Of a stretch of 64,000 bases of DNA, positions 18,420 to 28,808 are shown piece by piece. Each line of letters begins with the position of its first letter. Positions within the stretch are counted from its first letter, which is position 1. The DNA comes from Nereida ignava (GTDB lineage Bacteria > Pseudomonadota > Alphaproteobacteria > Rhodobacterales > Rhodobacteraceae), in assembly GCF_001049735.1 (NCBI RefSeq), contig NZ_CVPC01000005.1:410498-474497 (forward strand), read 5' to 3'. The position numbers and the translations under genes are program-made. The notes under the pieces are model-generated. The model made no database searches and was not told where the DNA came from. It saw nothing but the letters and a program-made list of their open reading frames with translations.

Positions 18420-18540
18420 AACTTTCAGATAGCGGCGCAATACAACAGAAAGGGCAGTTTGGGAAGCAATACCGCAAGGCCGCAAATATTCCGGCGTATT
18501 GCGTCCGAAAATGGCCTTTGGGGCGGTAGGATAGAAAGCA

Positions 18541-18572
18541 AAAAGGCCGCCTGATTTAACAGACGGCCTTTT
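18541..18572 (-). terminator. Intrinsic terminator after rpsO
   Basis: AAAAGGCCG (18541-18549) pairs with CGGCCTTTT (18564-18572), with CTG/CAG continuing inside. It lies 26 bases past the rpsO stop on the minus strand. Its presence means pnp probably also has its own promoter in 18420-18540. Confidence 0.85.
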
Positions 18573-18597
18573 AGTATTCGACTGGTTTGAAATGCGC

Positions 18598-18867
18598 TTA
18601 GCGGCGCAGGCCCAAACGCTTAATCAGGTCTTGGTAACGTGCTTCGTCTTTGCCACGGACATAGTCCAAAAGCTTACGACGCAGAGCAACCATTTTCAAA
18701 AGGCCACGGCGACCGTGGTTGTCTTTTTTGTGTGTTTTGAAGTGCTCAGTCAGGGTCGCGATGCGCGACGACAAGATTGCAATCTGAACTTCGGGGGAAC
18801 CAGTGTCACCCTCTTTGATTGCGAAATCTTTCATAATCTGTGCTTTTGTTTCAGCTGTAATCGACAT
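18598..18867 (-). CDS. rpsO: 30S ribosomal protein S15
   Basis: 89-residue S15, a primary binder of the 16S rRNA central domain. Recognised from [49 protein letters not shown] and the C-terminal [12 protein letters not shown]. The ATG at 18867 has an AAAGGAG ribosome-binding site; the frame is open further up to 18969 but that part is not conserved S15. The 160 bases upstream contain a small TCCAC/GTGGA hairpin near 18940-18956; whether it is an S15 autoregulatory leader cannot be decided. Confidence 0.98.
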   Translation of the reverse strand: MSITAETKAQIMKDFAIKEGDTGSPEVQIAILSSRIATLTEHFKTHKKDNHGRRGLLKMVALRRKLLDYVRGKDEARYQDLIKRLGLRR

Positions 18868-19026
18868 CGGGGTCTCCTTTAAGGTTAGAGTGATGGCGCA
18901 AGCCGAGATGTCGTTCAGCAGGGCCCATGGAGGTATCCACACAAAGCGTGGATGAGGGCGTATAGGCACAGATGGCTGTAAATGGAAGCGATTCTTTGCG
19001 CTCTGCTCACTGCGTGACAGCCTAAC

Positions 19027-19338
19027 TTACTCCGCAGCGGGGCCAATCACCGTTCCGTAAGCATCCGACATACTCATCACCACCAAATCGGAGACATCCC
19101 CAATGGCGTTAGACGTGACTGTCCCAATAGTTTGCCCCGCCAACAAAACCTCGGTTGTGCCGTTCAGGCGTGGCCGCAGTTGCACTTCACTGGGATCATA
19201 GGTTTTCTCATCATCAATAATCATAATCAGTTGGTCTGTGTCGGGCCTGAACTCCGCAATATTGCACGGATATTGCCATGCCCATTGGGCAAAGCTTAGC
19301 GGACGGATTGATGGCTCTGGCGATATTAGTTTTAACAT
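19027..19338 (-). CDS. Hypothetical protein, 103 residues
   Basis: I do not recognise this protein. It has no signal peptide or membrane segment, is mostly acidic, and starts MLKLISPEPSIRPLSFAQWA. A central MIIDDEKTYDPSEVQLRPRL and a C-terminal half rich in G, T, V and S suggest a small beta-rich fold. It stands alone on the minus strand, 112 bases from the DUF1643 gene and about 160 from rpsO. Codon use fits its neighbours, so it is likely real. Confidence 0.6.
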   Translation of the reverse strand: MLKLISPEPSIRPLSFAQWAWQYPCNIAEFRPDTDQLIMIIDDEKTYDPSEVQLRPRLNGTTEVLLAGQTIGTVTSNAIGDVSDLVVMSMSDAYGTVIGPAAE

Positions 19339-19450
19339 TTTAACCCCTACTCAAACTATCGCCCAAAGACGGGTGATCTGTGGCAAGGATGTGGAGGTGT
19401 CCGCCGTGAACTGTGGCAAGAGTTTGGGCTTTAGCGAGATTTGTTTGCAG

Positions 19451-19957
19451 TTAAGTCCAAAGTACAGGTTTTTGACTGTAGGCAATATAAAGCGGGTGTT
19501 TGGGGTGCCCGTCTTTGGATAAGCCCAAATGCGATAGCGGTTTGCCCGTCTGATCGAGTAGTCCTTTCACAACGGCACCCCGCTCCATAAAGGCACCGTG
19601 TGTTCCCCATGCGCACACGATTTGATCTGCGATGAACGCCGCCTGCGTGATTGCGGCGTCATTATTCGGACCGATTGGGTCTCTTGAAGCGCGCATTTTG
19701 CGTGGATCTGTGTCACGCCACGCAAAGATGTTGGTCACACAAAAGCTGCCAAAGCCCAAAGTCCGCGCACGCCTTTCACAACGCTCAACAGTTGGGTCGT
19801 TTTGCACCTCTGTTGCGGTGGATGGGTTCAGCATAACGAACAAAACGTGCTCTTGGGATTGGTCCCAGGTGCGCGTGAGGGAGTAGCGGTATTTCTCACA
19901 ATCGGAATAGACCGCTACGGACGGCGCATCATCTTTGATATGTGTTCGTGTGATCAT
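19451..19957 (-). CDS. DUF1643 domain protein
   Basis: 168 residues matching the DUF1643 family of unknown function. The hallmark is [20 protein letters not shown] followed by [19 protein letters not shown], and later IVCAWGTHG and [13 protein letters not shown]. Family members look like small nucleotide- or DNA-processing proteins, but no function is established. Its ATG overlaps the truB stop by four bases, so it is co-translated with truB. Confidence 0.88.
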   Translation of the reverse strand: MITRTHIKDDAPSVAVYSDCEKYRYSLTRTWDQSQEHVLFVMLNPSTATEVQNDPTVERCERRARTLGFGSFCVTNIFAWRDTDPRKMRASRDPIGPNNDAAITQAAFIADQIVCAWGTHGAFMERGAVVKGLLDQTGKPLSHLGLSKDGHPKHPLYIAYSQKPVLWT

Positions 19958-20865
19958 TCGGCAGGTAAGTTAAACACCCGCGAAGGATGTAGGTTGCCCG
20001 CTTTGAAAATACCAACAGCGACAGGGACGCCTTGGTGGCTTACCCACGCTTCTTCGCCATATTCCGCTGCGCCAAGCGCCATGGCAGGGTTGCCGTTGCG
20101 AAACCGCGTGGCCGCTGCTGCATCACATGTCAGATGTGGCAGATCACTCAGGCCCAACTCAAGCGGGAGCAGCCGGTCGTCAATATCAGCGGTACGCGCA
20201 AGCTCTTCAATGCGCTCAAGACTAATCGCGTGTTCTACGTCAAAAGGGCCTGACCATACACGGCGTAACCATGCAACGTGACCATAACAGCCCAACGCGT
20301 CGCCCAAATCACGCGCGACTGATCGCACGTATCCGCCTTTGCCGCAGGTCATCTCAATAATCGCGTGATCCGCATCCGGCCGGTCACTCAGGATAATCTC
20401 GTCAACAAAAAGTGGACGTGCGGCAACTTCGAAGTCTTCGCCATCACGGGCAAGTTTATAGGCGCGTTCACCATCGATTTTCACGGCTGAAAATTTTGGG
20501 GGCACTTGCTCAATATCGCCCAGAAATGCCTGAAGTTTTGCTTTGATGCCATCGTCCGTGGGGCGGGTGTCAGAGCGTGCGATGATTTCGCCCTCTGCGT
20601 CATCAGTGTTGGTTGCCTCACCAAATTTCACGGAAAACTCGTATGCCTTAAGCGCGTCTGTGATGTAGGGAATGGTTTTTGTGGCCTCACCCAGCGCTAC
20701 GGCCAGAACGCCGGTTGCATCAGGATCAAGCGTGCCTGCGTGCCCTGCTTTTTTGGCATTAAACGCCCAACGCACTTTGTTCACCACAGTCGTAGACGTG
20801 GGGCCTGCGGGTTTATCAATGATGATCCAGCCGCTGATGTCGCGGCCATTTTTGCGTCGTGCCAT
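19954..20865 (-). CDS. truB: tRNA pseudouridine-55 synthase
   Basis: 303-residue TruB, which makes pseudouridine 55 in the T-loop of tRNAs. Visible are [20 protein letters not shown], the catalytic Asp region [21 protein letters not shown], and [12 protein letters not shown] and [12 protein letters not shown] further on. It follows the DUF2233 gene after 14 bases and rbfA beyond that, and overlaps the DUF1643 gene. A translation/RNA-maturation operon is evident. Confidence 0.96.
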   Translation of the reverse strand: MARRKNGRDISGWIIIDKPAGPTSTTVVNKVRWAFNAKKAGHAGTLDPDATGVLAVALGEATKTIPYITDALKAYEFSVKFGEATNTDDAEGEIIARSDTRPTDDGIKAKLQAFLGDIEQVPPKFSAVKIDGERAYKLARDGEDFEVAARPLFVDEIILSDRPDADHAIIEMTCGKGGYVRSVARDLGDALGCYGHVAWLRRVWSGPFDVEHAISLERIEELARTADIDDRLLPLELGLSDLPHLTCDAAAATRFRNGNPAMALGAAEYGEEAWVSHQGVPVAVGIFKAGNLHPSRVFNLPAE

Positions 20866-20879
20866 GTAAATACTCGGTG

Positions 20880-21605
20880 TTAGTGTGAGGCAGAGATGAT
20901 CGGTCCCATCGGCTGACCAATATCAGAGCGGCCAAGGGATGGGGCGTGCAACTTGCTTATGCGCCCGTCAAAGTAAAGCGCGTTGGGTGTTTTGAGGGCA
21001 TCTCTGAAAAAGAGCGCCATCTGGTGGAACGTAACGGCCCCGTTCGACATGACGAAAAAGGCAGTCTTGCCATTGTCTGTAGTGCCGACGCCATTGCGGA
21101 TGTTGGTAAAGGTACTTTGCGGTAAAAAGCGGGGATGCAATTTGCCGTCAATCACAAACATCGGACCGGATTGTGTAGCGTGGACACAGGACTGTGGAGA
21201 TTGCTGAAAAGCGAGGGTTTCAATAACCTGAACAGCGCTGGGCGTAATGCACAGGATCCCGTTTGGTAGCAGTCCGAAGTTGCCGGGGCCTGCGTTTGGG
21301 ATGACTCGCATGATTTCAACGCCGTCCTCGACATAGTAGCCGACGGGTGATCGATCCGGGTGATACATGCCTGCGTTCATCGCAAAAGGCAGGGGGCCTT
21401 GGGTGGCCTCAAGGCGGCGGAAACTGCCGATAACCTCACCATCATCACCCTTCAGATGCAGTCGCAACACAGACGGGTCGTCCACAGTACAAACGGTATA
21501 TTCAGCACCTTCATGGCTTTGAACGGCGCATGTCGTTGGTTGAACATCTGCAAGCGCGCATGTGCCCGCGGCCCAAAAGGCCAACGTGAGAAGCGCACGC
21601 CGCAT
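20880..21605 (-). CDS. Exported phosphodiester glycosidase-domain (DUF2233) protein
   Basis: 241 residues counted from the ATG at 21605, which lies just after the rbfA stop and gives a signal peptide ([19 protein letters not shown]). The mature part fits the NAGPA/DUF2233 fold: [55 protein letters not shown] and [15 protein letters not shown]. Human NAGPA removes GlcNAc from mannose-6-phosphate diesters; bacterial roles are mostly in polysaccharide handling. It is wedged between rbfA and truB, perhaps simply sharing their transcript. Confidence 0.85.
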   Translation of the reverse strand: MRRALLTLAFWAAGTCALADVQPTTCAVQSHEGAEYTVCTVDDPSVLRLHLKGDDGEVIGSFRRLEATQGPLPFAMNAGMYHPDRSPVGYYVEDGVEIMRVIPNAGPGNFGLLPNGILCITPSAVQVIETLAFQQSPQSCVHATQSGPMFVIDGKLHPRFLPQSTFTNIRNGVGTTDNGKTAFFVMSNGAVTFHQMALFFRDALKTPNALYFDGRISKLHAPSLGRSDIGQPMGPIISASH

Positions 21606-21609
21606 TGCT

Positions 21610-22026
21610 TTAGTCCTCGGCGTCGTCGCTGGTCGCTTGCGCATCACGGCGCACAACGTCTTGGGCCAGCAATTTCTTGGTCGCATCAATTTGATCGTAG
21701 GTGTCATCGGCTAGAAACCGCAGCTCGGGCGAAAAGCGTAAGGTCAGCTTTTTATCAAGCGCGTGCCGCAACTCACCTTTGTTGCGCTTAAGTGCGGCGA
21801 TTGCCTCTTCCTTTTTGTCCCCGCCCAATGGCAGCGCGTAAACAGTCGCGATCCGCAAGTCGGGGCTTACGCGCACTTCGCCAATAGATAGATACAGCCG
21901 GTTCAGGTCTGGATCATGGATTTCTCCACGGGTCAAAACCTCCGACAGAGTGCGGCGAATAAGCTCGCCAACGCGCAATTGGCGTTGGGACGGAGCACCA
22001 GAGTTATCAAATTTGTTCTTTGCCAT
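21610..22026 (-). CDS. rbfA: Ribosome-binding factor A
   Basis: 138-residue RbfA, needed for late 30S maturation. The KH-like core shows SQRQLRVGELIRRTLSEVL, ARGEI-like TRGEIHDPDL and TVYALPLGG, with KLTLRFSPELRFLADDTYDQ near the end, and an acidic tail. The open frame extends far upstream to 22803, antisense to dapB; the true start is the ATG at 22026 (MAKNKF). It heads the rbfA-DUF2233-truB-DUF1643 run. Confidence 0.95.
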   Translation of the reverse strand: MAKNKFDNSGAPSQRQLRVGELIRRTLSEVLTRGEIHDPDLNRLYLSIGEVRVSPDLRIATVYALPLGGDKKEEAIAALKRNKGELRHALDKKLTLRFSPELRFLADDTYDQIDATKKLLAQDVVRRDAQATSDDAED

Positions 22027-22101
22027 ACGCGGGATGTATGACGGATGGCCTTCCTTGCCAAGCGCAGGTGTCGTAGGACGGTACGGAATATGGAGAGAAT
22101 G

Positions 22102-22911
22102 ATGACTGATTTGCCGAAAATAGTGGTAACGGGTGCTTCTGGCCGGATGGGGCAGATGCTGTGCCAGACAATTTCCCAGAGTAATGCCTGCACATTGGTT
22201 GGTGCGATTGAGCGTGCGGGTCACGATTGGATTGGCCTTGATATCGGCGTTGCGATGGGTGGTGCTGACATGGGCGTGATCGTCAGCGACGATGCTCTTG
22301 CCGCATTTGCACAAGCACAGGCAGTTATTGATTTCACCGTACCCGAAGCGACAATTGAGTTTGCGGCCATCGCTGCACAAGCCCGTGCGGTGCACGTCAT
22401 CGGCACGACGGGCTTCACGGACGAGCAGATCGAGCGGCTTGAGCCGGCCAGCCGTCACTCGGTTCAGGTGCGCGCGGGAAACATGTCTTTGGGCGTTAAC
22501 TTGCTGACGAAACTCACCCAAATGGTCGCCAAAGCGTTGGATGAGGATTTTGACATCGAAGTGATTGAAGCCCACCATCACCACAAAGTGGATGCCCCAA
22601 GCGGAACTGCATTGATGTTGGGCGAGGCTGCGGCAGCGGGCCGTGGTGTTGCACTGAGCGATGTGCGCGACGCGGGACGCGATGGCATGACGGGCGCCCG
22701 CAAACGCGGCGATATCGGCTTTGCCGTGGTCCGCGGTGGCGATATTGTTGGAGAGCACGACGTGATGTTTGCCGCCGCTGGTGAGCGTATTGTGCTGCGC
22801 CACATGGCAACAGACAGAGTGATCTTTGCGCGCGGTGCCCTAAAGGCTGCGCTTTGGGGTCAGTCGCGCGGGCCTGGGCAATACGATATGTTCGACGTTT
22901 TGGGCCTTTAG
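22102..22911 (+). CDS. dapB: 4-hydroxy-tetrahydrodipicolinate reductase
   Basis: 269-residue DapB of the diaminopimelate/lysine pathway. The Rossmann motif [13 protein letters not shown] opens the protein, the central [10 protein letters not shown] and [10 protein letters not shown] follow, and the active-site [16 protein letters not shown] and [16 protein letters not shown] segments are clear. Start at 22102 or 22099 is set by GGAG at 22092-22095. It is divergent from rbfA with about 75 bases between. Confidence 0.96.
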   Translation: MTDLPKIVVTGASGRMGQMLCQTISQSNACTLVGAIERAGHDWIGLDIGVAMGGADMGVIVSDDALAAFAQAQAVIDFTVPEATIEFAAIAAQARAVHVIGTTGFTDEQIERLEPASRHSVQVRAGNMSLGVNLLTKLTQMVAKALDEDFDIEVIEAHHHHKVDAPSGTALMLGEAAAAGRGVALSDVRDAGRDGMTGARKRGDIGFAVVRGGDIVGEHDVMFAAAGERIVLRHMATDRVIFARGALKAALWGQSRGPGQYDMFDVLGL

Positions 22912-22976
22912 GCCGCTGATTGATCCAAATTGGCATGCCTTACGTAACAACAGTGTATGTCAACGAGGATCGCGCC

Positions 22977-23342
22977 ATGGGCTTGGGAAATGTCTTTGCC
23001 ACTATTTTGATTGGAACATATGCGCTTGCGTCTGCAGCGCAGGCCGATGGTTTCGCGAAAATTGATAACGAAGAACGCTTTCGAAGCGTGATCCAAGGCA
23101 AGTCACTTCACTATCCGGGCATTAAATTGCGTGTTGAAGAAACGGGCGAGATTATGGGCCGCGCACTTGGCCGTGCGGTGACTGGCGATTGGGCGTGGCA
23201 ATCAGGCTATTTTTGCAGAAATCTTAAGTGGGGACCGCGCGACATTGGCTACAACTGCCAAGAGGTGCGCGTGAACGAAAACAAGTTACGTTTTACATCA
23301 GATCGTGGCGCAGGACGTTCGGCGGTTTTATCTCTGCGCTAG
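22977..23342 (+). CDS. Small exported protein downstream of dapB, function unknown
   Basis: 121 residues from the ATG at 22977 (the frame is open from 22920). A signal peptide MGLGNVFATILIGTYALAS ends in AAQA, followed by DGFAKIDNEERFRSVIQGK. The mature domain has WAWQSGYFCRNLKWG and IGYNCQEVRVN, with two cysteines that could pair. It resembles small periplasmic proteins seen in Roseobacters; I know no function. Adjacency to dapB could lead to mis-annotation as a reductase, for which there is no sequence basis. Confidence 0.65.
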   Translation: MGLGNVFATILIGTYALASAAQADGFAKIDNEERFRSVIQGKSLHYPGIKLRVEETGEIMGRALGRAVTGDWAWQSGYFCRNLKWGPRDIGYNCQEVRVNENKLRFTSDRGAGRSAVLSLR

Positions 23343-23360
23343 CGCTGCCTTACATCTTGA

Positions 23361-23549
23361 TCAAAAGTCGATCGCGATGCCTTTCTTTTCCCAATCACCA
23401 AAGCGAACAGGTTCGGGGCCATCGCGGCCACCAAGTTCCTTGGGCAGTGCGTCGGCTTTTGCTTTGGCGCGGCGCTCTTCGGCTTCGGCCAGCGCGCGTT
23501 TGGCGGCTTCAGGAAGATTTTGGTGCGGGTCATTTGTTGCGTCAGTCAT
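23361..23549 (-). CDS. DUF1674 / SDHAF4-like succinate dehydrogenase assembly factor
   Basis: 62-residue protein whose C-terminus is the diagnostic GPEPVRFGDWEKKGIAIDF of the DUF1674/SDHAF4 family. In eukaryotes SDHAF4 binds flavinylated SdhA and helps it join SdhB; the bacterial proteins are thought to act alike. Start ATG at 23549; the frame is open further upstream but overlaps rsmB. The helical middle is rich in Ala, Glu and Lys. Confidence 0.85.
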   Translation of the reverse strand: MTDATNDPHQNLPEAAKRALAEAEERRAKAKADALPKELGGRDGPEPVRFGDWEKKGIAIDF

Positions 23550-23596
23550 GAGCGTGATATAGGCCGCAAGCAATTGTTGATCAAGGATATCACCAC

Positions 23597-24865
23597 ATGG
23601 CGGATCAAGGACTGGCTCCACGGCGCGCAGCGCTTAAACTTCTTGAGGCTGTTTTGGCCCAAGGGCGTTTGCTGGCCGAGGTGAGCAATACCCTCGATCA
23701 CCTCAAGGCAGAGGACCGCGCACGTGCGTATCGTCTGGCCGTTCAAACACTGCGGCACCTTGATAAATGCGACCGCGTTCTGAAACCGCATTTGAAAAAG
23801 AACCCTCCGCTGATCGTGATGAATATCTTGCGATTAGGCGTTGTGGAGATCTGCGAAGACGGTGCTGCGGCGCACGGTGTGGTGAACGCAGGCGTCACGC
23901 TGACTTCGAAATTGCCGCGGGTCGGCGGCCTTAAAGGTATGGTGAATGCTGTGTTGCGCCGCGTGGCCGAAACGGGTCCGGATGCTTGGGCAAAACTGCC
24001 GCCCGCCCGCATGCCCAACTGGCTGCGTGGCCCGCTTGTGGCGGCGTGGGGCCGTAGCAGTGTCGAGGCTATGGAAAAAGTCCAAGCCGCAACGCCACCG
24101 CTCGATATTTCTTTGCGTGGTCGCGACGGTGATTTGACGCCCGAAGCTGTGACGCTTCCCACAGGATCGGACCGTCTTGCTGCGTTTGGGCAAGTCTCAA
24201 AGCTTGATGGTTTCGATGAGGGTGCTTGGTGGGTTCAAGACGCCGCGGCTGCCCTTGCTGTCAAAGTGCTTGCCCCCAAAGCAGGTGAGCGTGTCTTGGA
24301 CCTGTGTGCAGCACCGGGCGGCAAGACGATGCAATTATCTGCGGCTGGCGCGGATGTGGTGGCCGTTGATGATAATGCCAACCGTCTCAAGCGGGTTGAG
24401 GAAAACCTCAAGCGTGTGGATTTGAAAGCGCAGCTGGTGACCAGTGATGTGTTTGAAGTGAGCGCGGATGAGCACGGGCTTTTCGATGCTGTATTGCTGG
24501 ATGCGCCGTGCTCGGCAACCGGTACGATGCGCCGACATCCGGATTTGCCCCACGCCAAAGACGGCAGTGATTTTGGTGCGCTGATCGATTTACAGGCCCG
24601 AATGCTTGCGCACGCGATGCGCCTTGTGAAACCGGGTGGCCGGCTGGTTTTCTGCACCTGTAGCCTGCTGCCCGATGAGGGTGAGGTCCACATCGATGAG
24701 GCGGATCTGACAGGCTGGAGCGTTGACCGTGCGGCGCTGTCGGTTGAGGGTGTTGAACCAAATTGGATCAGTGAAGAGGGCGGTTTGCGCTTGCGGCCTG
24801 ATTATTGGGCTGAACGCGGCGGCATGGACGGATTTTATATCGTGTGCCTGAACAAAGACGATTGA
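23597..24865 (+). CDS. rsmB: 16S rRNA (cytosine-C5)-methyltransferase RsmB-like
   Basis: 422 residues: an N-terminal NusB-like RNA-binding domain (PRRAALKLLEAVLAQG), then an RsmF/RsmB methyltransferase. The SAM motif is VLDLCAAPGGKTMQL; the two cysteines used by m5C enzymes are in LDAPCSATGTMRRHPD and FCTCSLLPDEGEV. Expected target is C967 of 16S rRNA. Forty-seven bases separate its start from that of the divergent SDHAF4-like gene. Confidence 0.93.
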   Translation: MADQGLAPRRAALKLLEAVLAQGRLLAEVSNTLDHLKAEDRARAYRLAVQTLRHLDKCDRVLKPHLKKNPPLIVMNILRLGVVEICEDGAAAHGVVNAGVTLTSKLPRVGGLKGMVNAVLRRVAETGPDAWAKLPPARMPNWLRGPLVAAWGRSSVEAMEKVQAATPPLDISLRGRDGDLTPEAVTLPTGSDRLAAFGQVSKLDGFDEGAWWVQDAAAALAVKVLAPKAGERVLDLCAAPGGKTMQLSAAGADVVAVDDNANRLKRVEENLKRVDLKAQLVTSDVFEVSADEHGLFDAVLLDAPCSATGTMRRHPDLPHAKDGSDFGALIDLQARMLAHAMRLVKPGGRLVFCTCSLLPDEGEVHIDEADLTGWSVDRAALSVEGVEPNWISEEGGLRLRPDYWAERGGMDGFYIVCLNKDD

Positions 24866-24969
24866 TGACACCTTGCGAGCAACGGGCTAACCTGTGACAA
24901 AACCGGCCATATCGTAGGATGTGGTGTTGGGGTGTTGCGGCATAAACGTCGCGTAGTCGGGTGAGTTAG

Positions 24970-26685
24970 TTGAGCAAAAAACAAGTTCCAACGATGGCGG
25001 ATCGTTTTCATGCGTGGCGTGCTGGTAAATGCGCTGCAGCCACGGGATTTGTAGGCCAGCCTGAGCCCCGGAGTATCGGCAGTTACAACAAAGGCCGCCA
25101 GATCGTGGCAGGCAACCTGATGTTTGCAGGAGAATTGATCGAAGCGCCTGATACATCGCTTTGGGACATTGAAATGCCGTCCGCTGATTTCAGTAGTGAG
25201 GCTCACGGGTTCTTGTGGCTTGATGATCTAGCCGCGGCAGGTGATGCCAAGGCCCGCGATCTGGCGGGACGGTGGCTGTCTGAGTGGATCGCAAAGTACC
25301 CTGCACCTTCACTGCCCGCATGGTCCCCTGAGGTAACAGGGCGGCGCGTGATCCGGTGGGTGAACAACGCGCTGTTTATTTTGCGCGGTAGTGGCGCGGA
25401 TATCTCTTACGATTACTATACATCTCTTTCCAAGCAGACTGAATTCTTGGCCCGCCGCTGGCGTGTTTTGCCAAGTGGTTTAAGCCGTTTCGAAGCGCTT
25501 GTTGGGATCATTTATGCTGGTCTTACCATTGAGGGGATGCAGCATCACGTTGATCCGGCCATGAAAGCATTGGCTAGTGATTGTGACGCCCACATTGATG
25601 CGCAAGGCGCGATTGCAAGCCGTAATCCCGAAGAACTGTTGGATGTATTGACACATTTGACGTGGGTGCAAAAAGCGTGTGCGGCTGTTGGGCGTGAGCC
25701 AGCAACTGCGATCAATAATGCGGTTGAGAGGATAGGCCCAACTCTGCGGGCGCTGCGTCATGCGGATGGTGGGCTGACGCGTTTTCATGGCGGTGGGCGC
25801 GGCGTGGACGGCAAGCTGGACCAAGCGCTTGCGGATGCTGCGAGCCGCGTGGCGCGTACGGGTGATACTGCTATGGGATTTGCGCGGTTGAATGGCGGAC
25901 GCACGAGCCTGATTGTTGATGCAAGCCCGCCTCCCGTAACCACGAATGCGCGCCGCGCACATGCCAGCACCTTGGCGATGGAACTCACGTCTGGCAGGCG
26001 GCCATTGATCGTAAACTGCGGGGCAGGTGTATCTTTCGGTGACAGATGGGCGCGGGCGGGACGGGCGACGCCGTCGCATTCTGTTCTGCATCTTGAGGGG
26101 CTGTCCTCTGCGCAGTTGAACGATGAAGGGCATCTGGTGGGTGGTCCGCTAACGGTTCAGTTGGATATTCAGCGCACCGCAGAGAACCAAAAGTTGGGGG
26201 CTGCGCATGATGCTTGGGCAGGCTCGCACGGGCTGACGCATGTGCGTGAGTTGGAGCTGTCCGCAGATGGGCGCGTTTTGAACGGTTCTGACATGCTTAC
26301 GACGATGAATGATGCGGATAAGAATCGCTTTGACTTGGCCTTGGATGCCACATCTTTGCAGGGCATTGCCTACAGTGTTCGGTTTCACCTGCATGCAGAA
26401 GTGGACGCCTCACAGGACATGGCTGGCCGTGCGGTATCGCTTGTTTTACGCTCGGGTGAAATTTGGGTGTTTCGCGCAAGTGAGGGTGTGCAATTGTCAC
26501 TTGAGCCGTCTGTTTATCTGGAAAAGGGGCGAATTGCCCCGCGTGCGACAATGCAGATTGTCCTTTCGGGTAAAGCCGTGGCATACGCCAGCCAAGTGAA
26601 ATGGTCACTCTCCAAAGCGCAGGATACGCCGCTGGCGGTCCGCGATTTGTTCAACAGTGACGATGCACGCGACTGGAACGACTAA
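24970..26685 (+). CDS. Heparinase II/III family protein
   Basis: 571 residues with an alpha-helical toroid N-terminal half and a beta-sandwich C-terminal half, the layout of heparinase II/III-like polysaccharide lyases. Visible are [52 protein letters not shown] and the lyase-type [18 protein letters not shown]. No signal peptide is seen. Such genes sit between rsmB and purH in many Rhodobacterales. Start is either TTG at 24970 or ATG at 24994. Substrate unknown; a cell-envelope polysaccharide role is a guess. Confidence 0.87.
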   Translation: MSKKQVPTMADRFHAWRAGKCAAATGFVGQPEPRSIGSYNKGRQIVAGNLMFAGELIEAPDTSLWDIEMPSADFSSEAHGFLWLDDLAAAGDAKARDLAGRWLSEWIAKYPAPSLPAWSPEVTGRRVIRWVNNALFILRGSGADISYDYYTSLSKQTEFLARRWRVLPSGLSRFEALVGIIYAGLTIEGMQHHVDPAMKALASDCDAHIDAQGAIASRNPEELLDVLTHLTWVQKACAAVGREPATAINNAVERIGPTLRALRHADGGLTRFHGGGRGVDGKLDQALADAASRVARTGDTAMGFARLNGGRTSLIVDASPPPVTTNARRAHASTLAMELTSGRRPLIVNCGAGVSFGDRWARAGRATPSHSVLHLEGLSSAQLNDEGHLVGGPLTVQLDIQRTAENQKLGAAHDAWAGSHGLTHVRELELSADGRVLNGSDMLTTMNDADKNRFDLALDATSLQGIAYSVRFHLHAEVDASQDMAGRAVSLVLRSGEIWVFRASEGVQLSLEPSVYLEKGRIAPRATMQIVLSGKAVAYASQVKWSLSKAQDTPLAVRDLFNSDDARDWND

Positions 26686-26701
26686 ACTTAGGACCAAACA
26701 C

Positions 26702-28285
26702 ATGCCCAATCTTGCCCCTGTTACCCGCGCTTTGCTGTCAGTTTCTGACAAAACCGGACTTGTTGAATTGGGCCAAGCGCTTGTGCGGCACGGGGTTGAA
26801 TTGCTGTCTACGGGCGGCACAGCAAAGACGCTACGCGATGCGGGTCTTAACGTGAAAGACGTGTCCGAGGTGACGGGTTTCCCCGAAATGATGGATGGGC
26901 GTGTCAAAACCCTTCATCCTGTTGTCCACGGTGGGCTTCTTGCCCTGCGCGACAACACAGAGCACCGCGCCGCAATGGATGAGCATGGTATTGGCCCGAT
27001 CGATTTGGTTGTCGTGAACCTTTATCCGTTTGAAGAAACAGTTGCCAAGGGCGCCGACTACGACACCACGATTGAGAACATCGACATTGGTGGACCTGCG
27101 ATGATCCGCTCGGCCGCAAAAAACCACGGGTTTGTGAACGTTGTTGTTGATGTTGAGGATTACGCGGCTGTCATTGCGCAACTTGATGCAAATGGAGGGC
27201 AAACCGAGTACGCATTCCGTCAAGGTCTGGCCCAAACGGCCTATGCGCGCACCGCAGCGTACGACACTGCGGTCAGCACATGGATGGCTGCGCAGGTCGA
27301 AGGCACGCCGCGCCGTGTTTCAGTTTCAGGCACGTTAGCGCAAACACTTCGTTACGGCGAGAACCCGCATCAGTCAGCGGCGTTCTACACGGATGGCAGC
27401 ACCCGCGCGGGCATCGCTACGGCCAAACAACACCAAGGCAAAGAGCTGTCGTACAACAACATCAACGACACGGACGCGGCGTTTGAATTGGTAAGTGAAT
27501 TTGGCGCTGATGCGCCAGCCTGCGCCATCATCAAACATGCTAACCCATGTGGTGTGGCGACAGGTGAGACACTTCGTGATGCCTACACGCGGGCCTTCCA
27601 ATGCGACCAGACAAGCGCTTTTGGCGGGATCATCGCGTTGAACCAAACGTTGGACGCTGCAACGGCTGAGGAAATCACCAGCATCTTTACCGAAGTGGTC
27701 ATCGCCCCTGATGCAACGCCTGAGGCGATGGAAATCTTTGCCAATAAGAAAAATCTGCGCCTTTTGACCACTGGTGGTTTGGCGGATGCTTCTGCGGCAG
27801 GTCAGACGATCCGTCAGGTAGCGGGTGGCTATCTTGTGCAAGACAAAGACACAGGCCGCGTCAGCATGGACGACCTGAAGGTGGTGACGAAAAAGCAGCC
27901 AAGCGAGCAAGAAATGAAAGACTTGATGTTTGCTTGGACTGTGGCGAAGCACGTCAAATCAAACGCGATAATCTACGTCAAAGACGGTGCGACTGTTGGT
28001 GTGGGCGCAGGCCAGATGAGCCGCGTTGACAGCACACGCATTGCTGCGCGCAAAGCCGAAGATATGGCGCAAGAACTTGGTTTGGCCGCTCCCTTGACCC
28101 AAGGGTCTGTGGTTGCGTCCGATGCGTTCTTCCCATTTGCAGACGGCTTGATCACTGCGGCTGAAGCAGGTGCCACCGCAATTATTCAACCCGGCGGCTC
28201 AATGCGTGACGATGACGTAATTGCTGCAGCTGATGAGGCTGGCCTTGCTATGGTATTCACCGGCATGCGCCATTTCCGCCACTAA
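26702..28285 (+). CDS. purH: Bifunctional AICAR formyltransferase / IMP cyclohydrolase
   Basis: 527-residue enzyme for the last two steps of IMP synthesis. The N-terminal MGS-like cyclohydrolase domain has [19 protein letters not shown] and [15 protein letters not shown]; the C-terminal transformylase domain has [25 protein letters not shown] and [11 protein letters not shown]. Start ATG at 26702, preceded by AGGA; the upstream codons open from 26657 overlap the heparinase-like gene and are not part of the family. lspA overlaps its stop by one base. Confidence 0.97.
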   Translation: MPNLAPVTRALLSVSDKTGLVELGQALVRHGVELLSTGGTAKTLRDAGLNVKDVSEVTGFPEMMDGRVKTLHPVVHGGLLALRDNTEHRAAMDEHGIGPIDLVVVNLYPFEETVAKGADYDTTIENIDIGGPAMIRSAAKNHGFVNVVVDVEDYAAVIAQLDANGGQTEYAFRQGLAQTAYARTAAYDTAVSTWMAAQVEGTPRRVSVSGTLAQTLRYGENPHQSAAFYTDGSTRAGIATAKQHQGKELSYNNINDTDAAFELVSEFGADAPACAIIKHANPCGVATGETLRDAYTRAFQCDQTSAFGGIIALNQTLDAATAEEITSIFTEVVIAPDATPEAMEIFANKKNLRLLTTGGLADASAAGQTIRQVAGGYLVQDKDTGRVSMDDLKVVTKKQPSEQEMKDLMFAWTVAKHVKSNAIIYVKDGATVGVGAGQMSRVDSTRIAARKAEDMAQELGLAAPLTQGSVVASDAFFPFADGLITAAEAGATAIIQPGGSMRDDDVIAAADEAGLAMVFTGMRHFRH

Positions 28286-28758
28286 TGAAGCGCGCGCTCA
28301 CAGTTGCCGCGCTGATCTTTGCGTTGGATCAAGCGATTAAGGTTTGGGTTGTTCAGGTCATGGACCTTAAAACGCTTGGGTCGATCAATGTGATTGATCC
28401 CTACCTTAATCTGCGTATGGCATGGAACCGAGGTGTTAACTTCGGTTTGGGTGCTGGGCTCGACATGCGCTGGATACTCATTGGTGTCGCACTTGTGATC
28501 ACGGGTGCTGTGGTGTGGTGGGTCGCACGGGAACAAATGGGCAAATGGGCGCACATCAGCGCCGGTTTGCTTATTGGCGGGGCGCTTGGCAACATCATTG
28601 ACCGGATTGTTTATGGCGCCGTTGCGGACTTTTTGAATATGTCATGCTGCGGGATCGAGAACCCTTTTGCGTTTAACGTGGCCGACATCGCCATTTTTGT
28701 GGGCGCGATTGGTTTGGTCTTTTTGACGCCGTCTGGTGAAAATAAGAAAAGCACCTGA
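28285..28758 (+). CDS. lspA: Lipoprotein signal peptidase (signal peptidase II)
   Basis: 157-residue inner-membrane aspartic protease with four hydrophobic segments. The catalytic Asp pair is in GNIIDRIVYGAVADFLN and FNVADIAIF, and the family phrase MAWNRGVNFG stands after the first periplasmic turn. Its ATG shares one base with the purH stop (TAATG). It precedes a lipoprotein gene that it would itself process. Confidence 0.96.
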   Translation: MKRALTVAALIFALDQAIKVWVVQVMDLKTLGSINVIDPYLNLRMAWNRGVNFGLGAGLDMRWILIGVALVITGAVVWWVAREQMGKWAHISAGLLIGGALGNIIDRIVYGAVADFLNMSCCGIENPFAFNVADIAIFVGAIGLVFLTPSGENKKST

Positions 28759-28808
28759 CGCGCCGAAAAATCTAGGTTATCAAAACGTAACGACTGGGTA
28801 GGGGCATT

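Noticed and set aside
18940..18956. S15 autoregulatory leader
   Set aside because: Only one short imperfect stem is visible and I cannot match it to a known S15-binding structure.
22027..22803. Long N-terminal extension of rbfA
   Set aside because: The frame stays open but is antisense to dapB; RbfA has its normal length from 22026.
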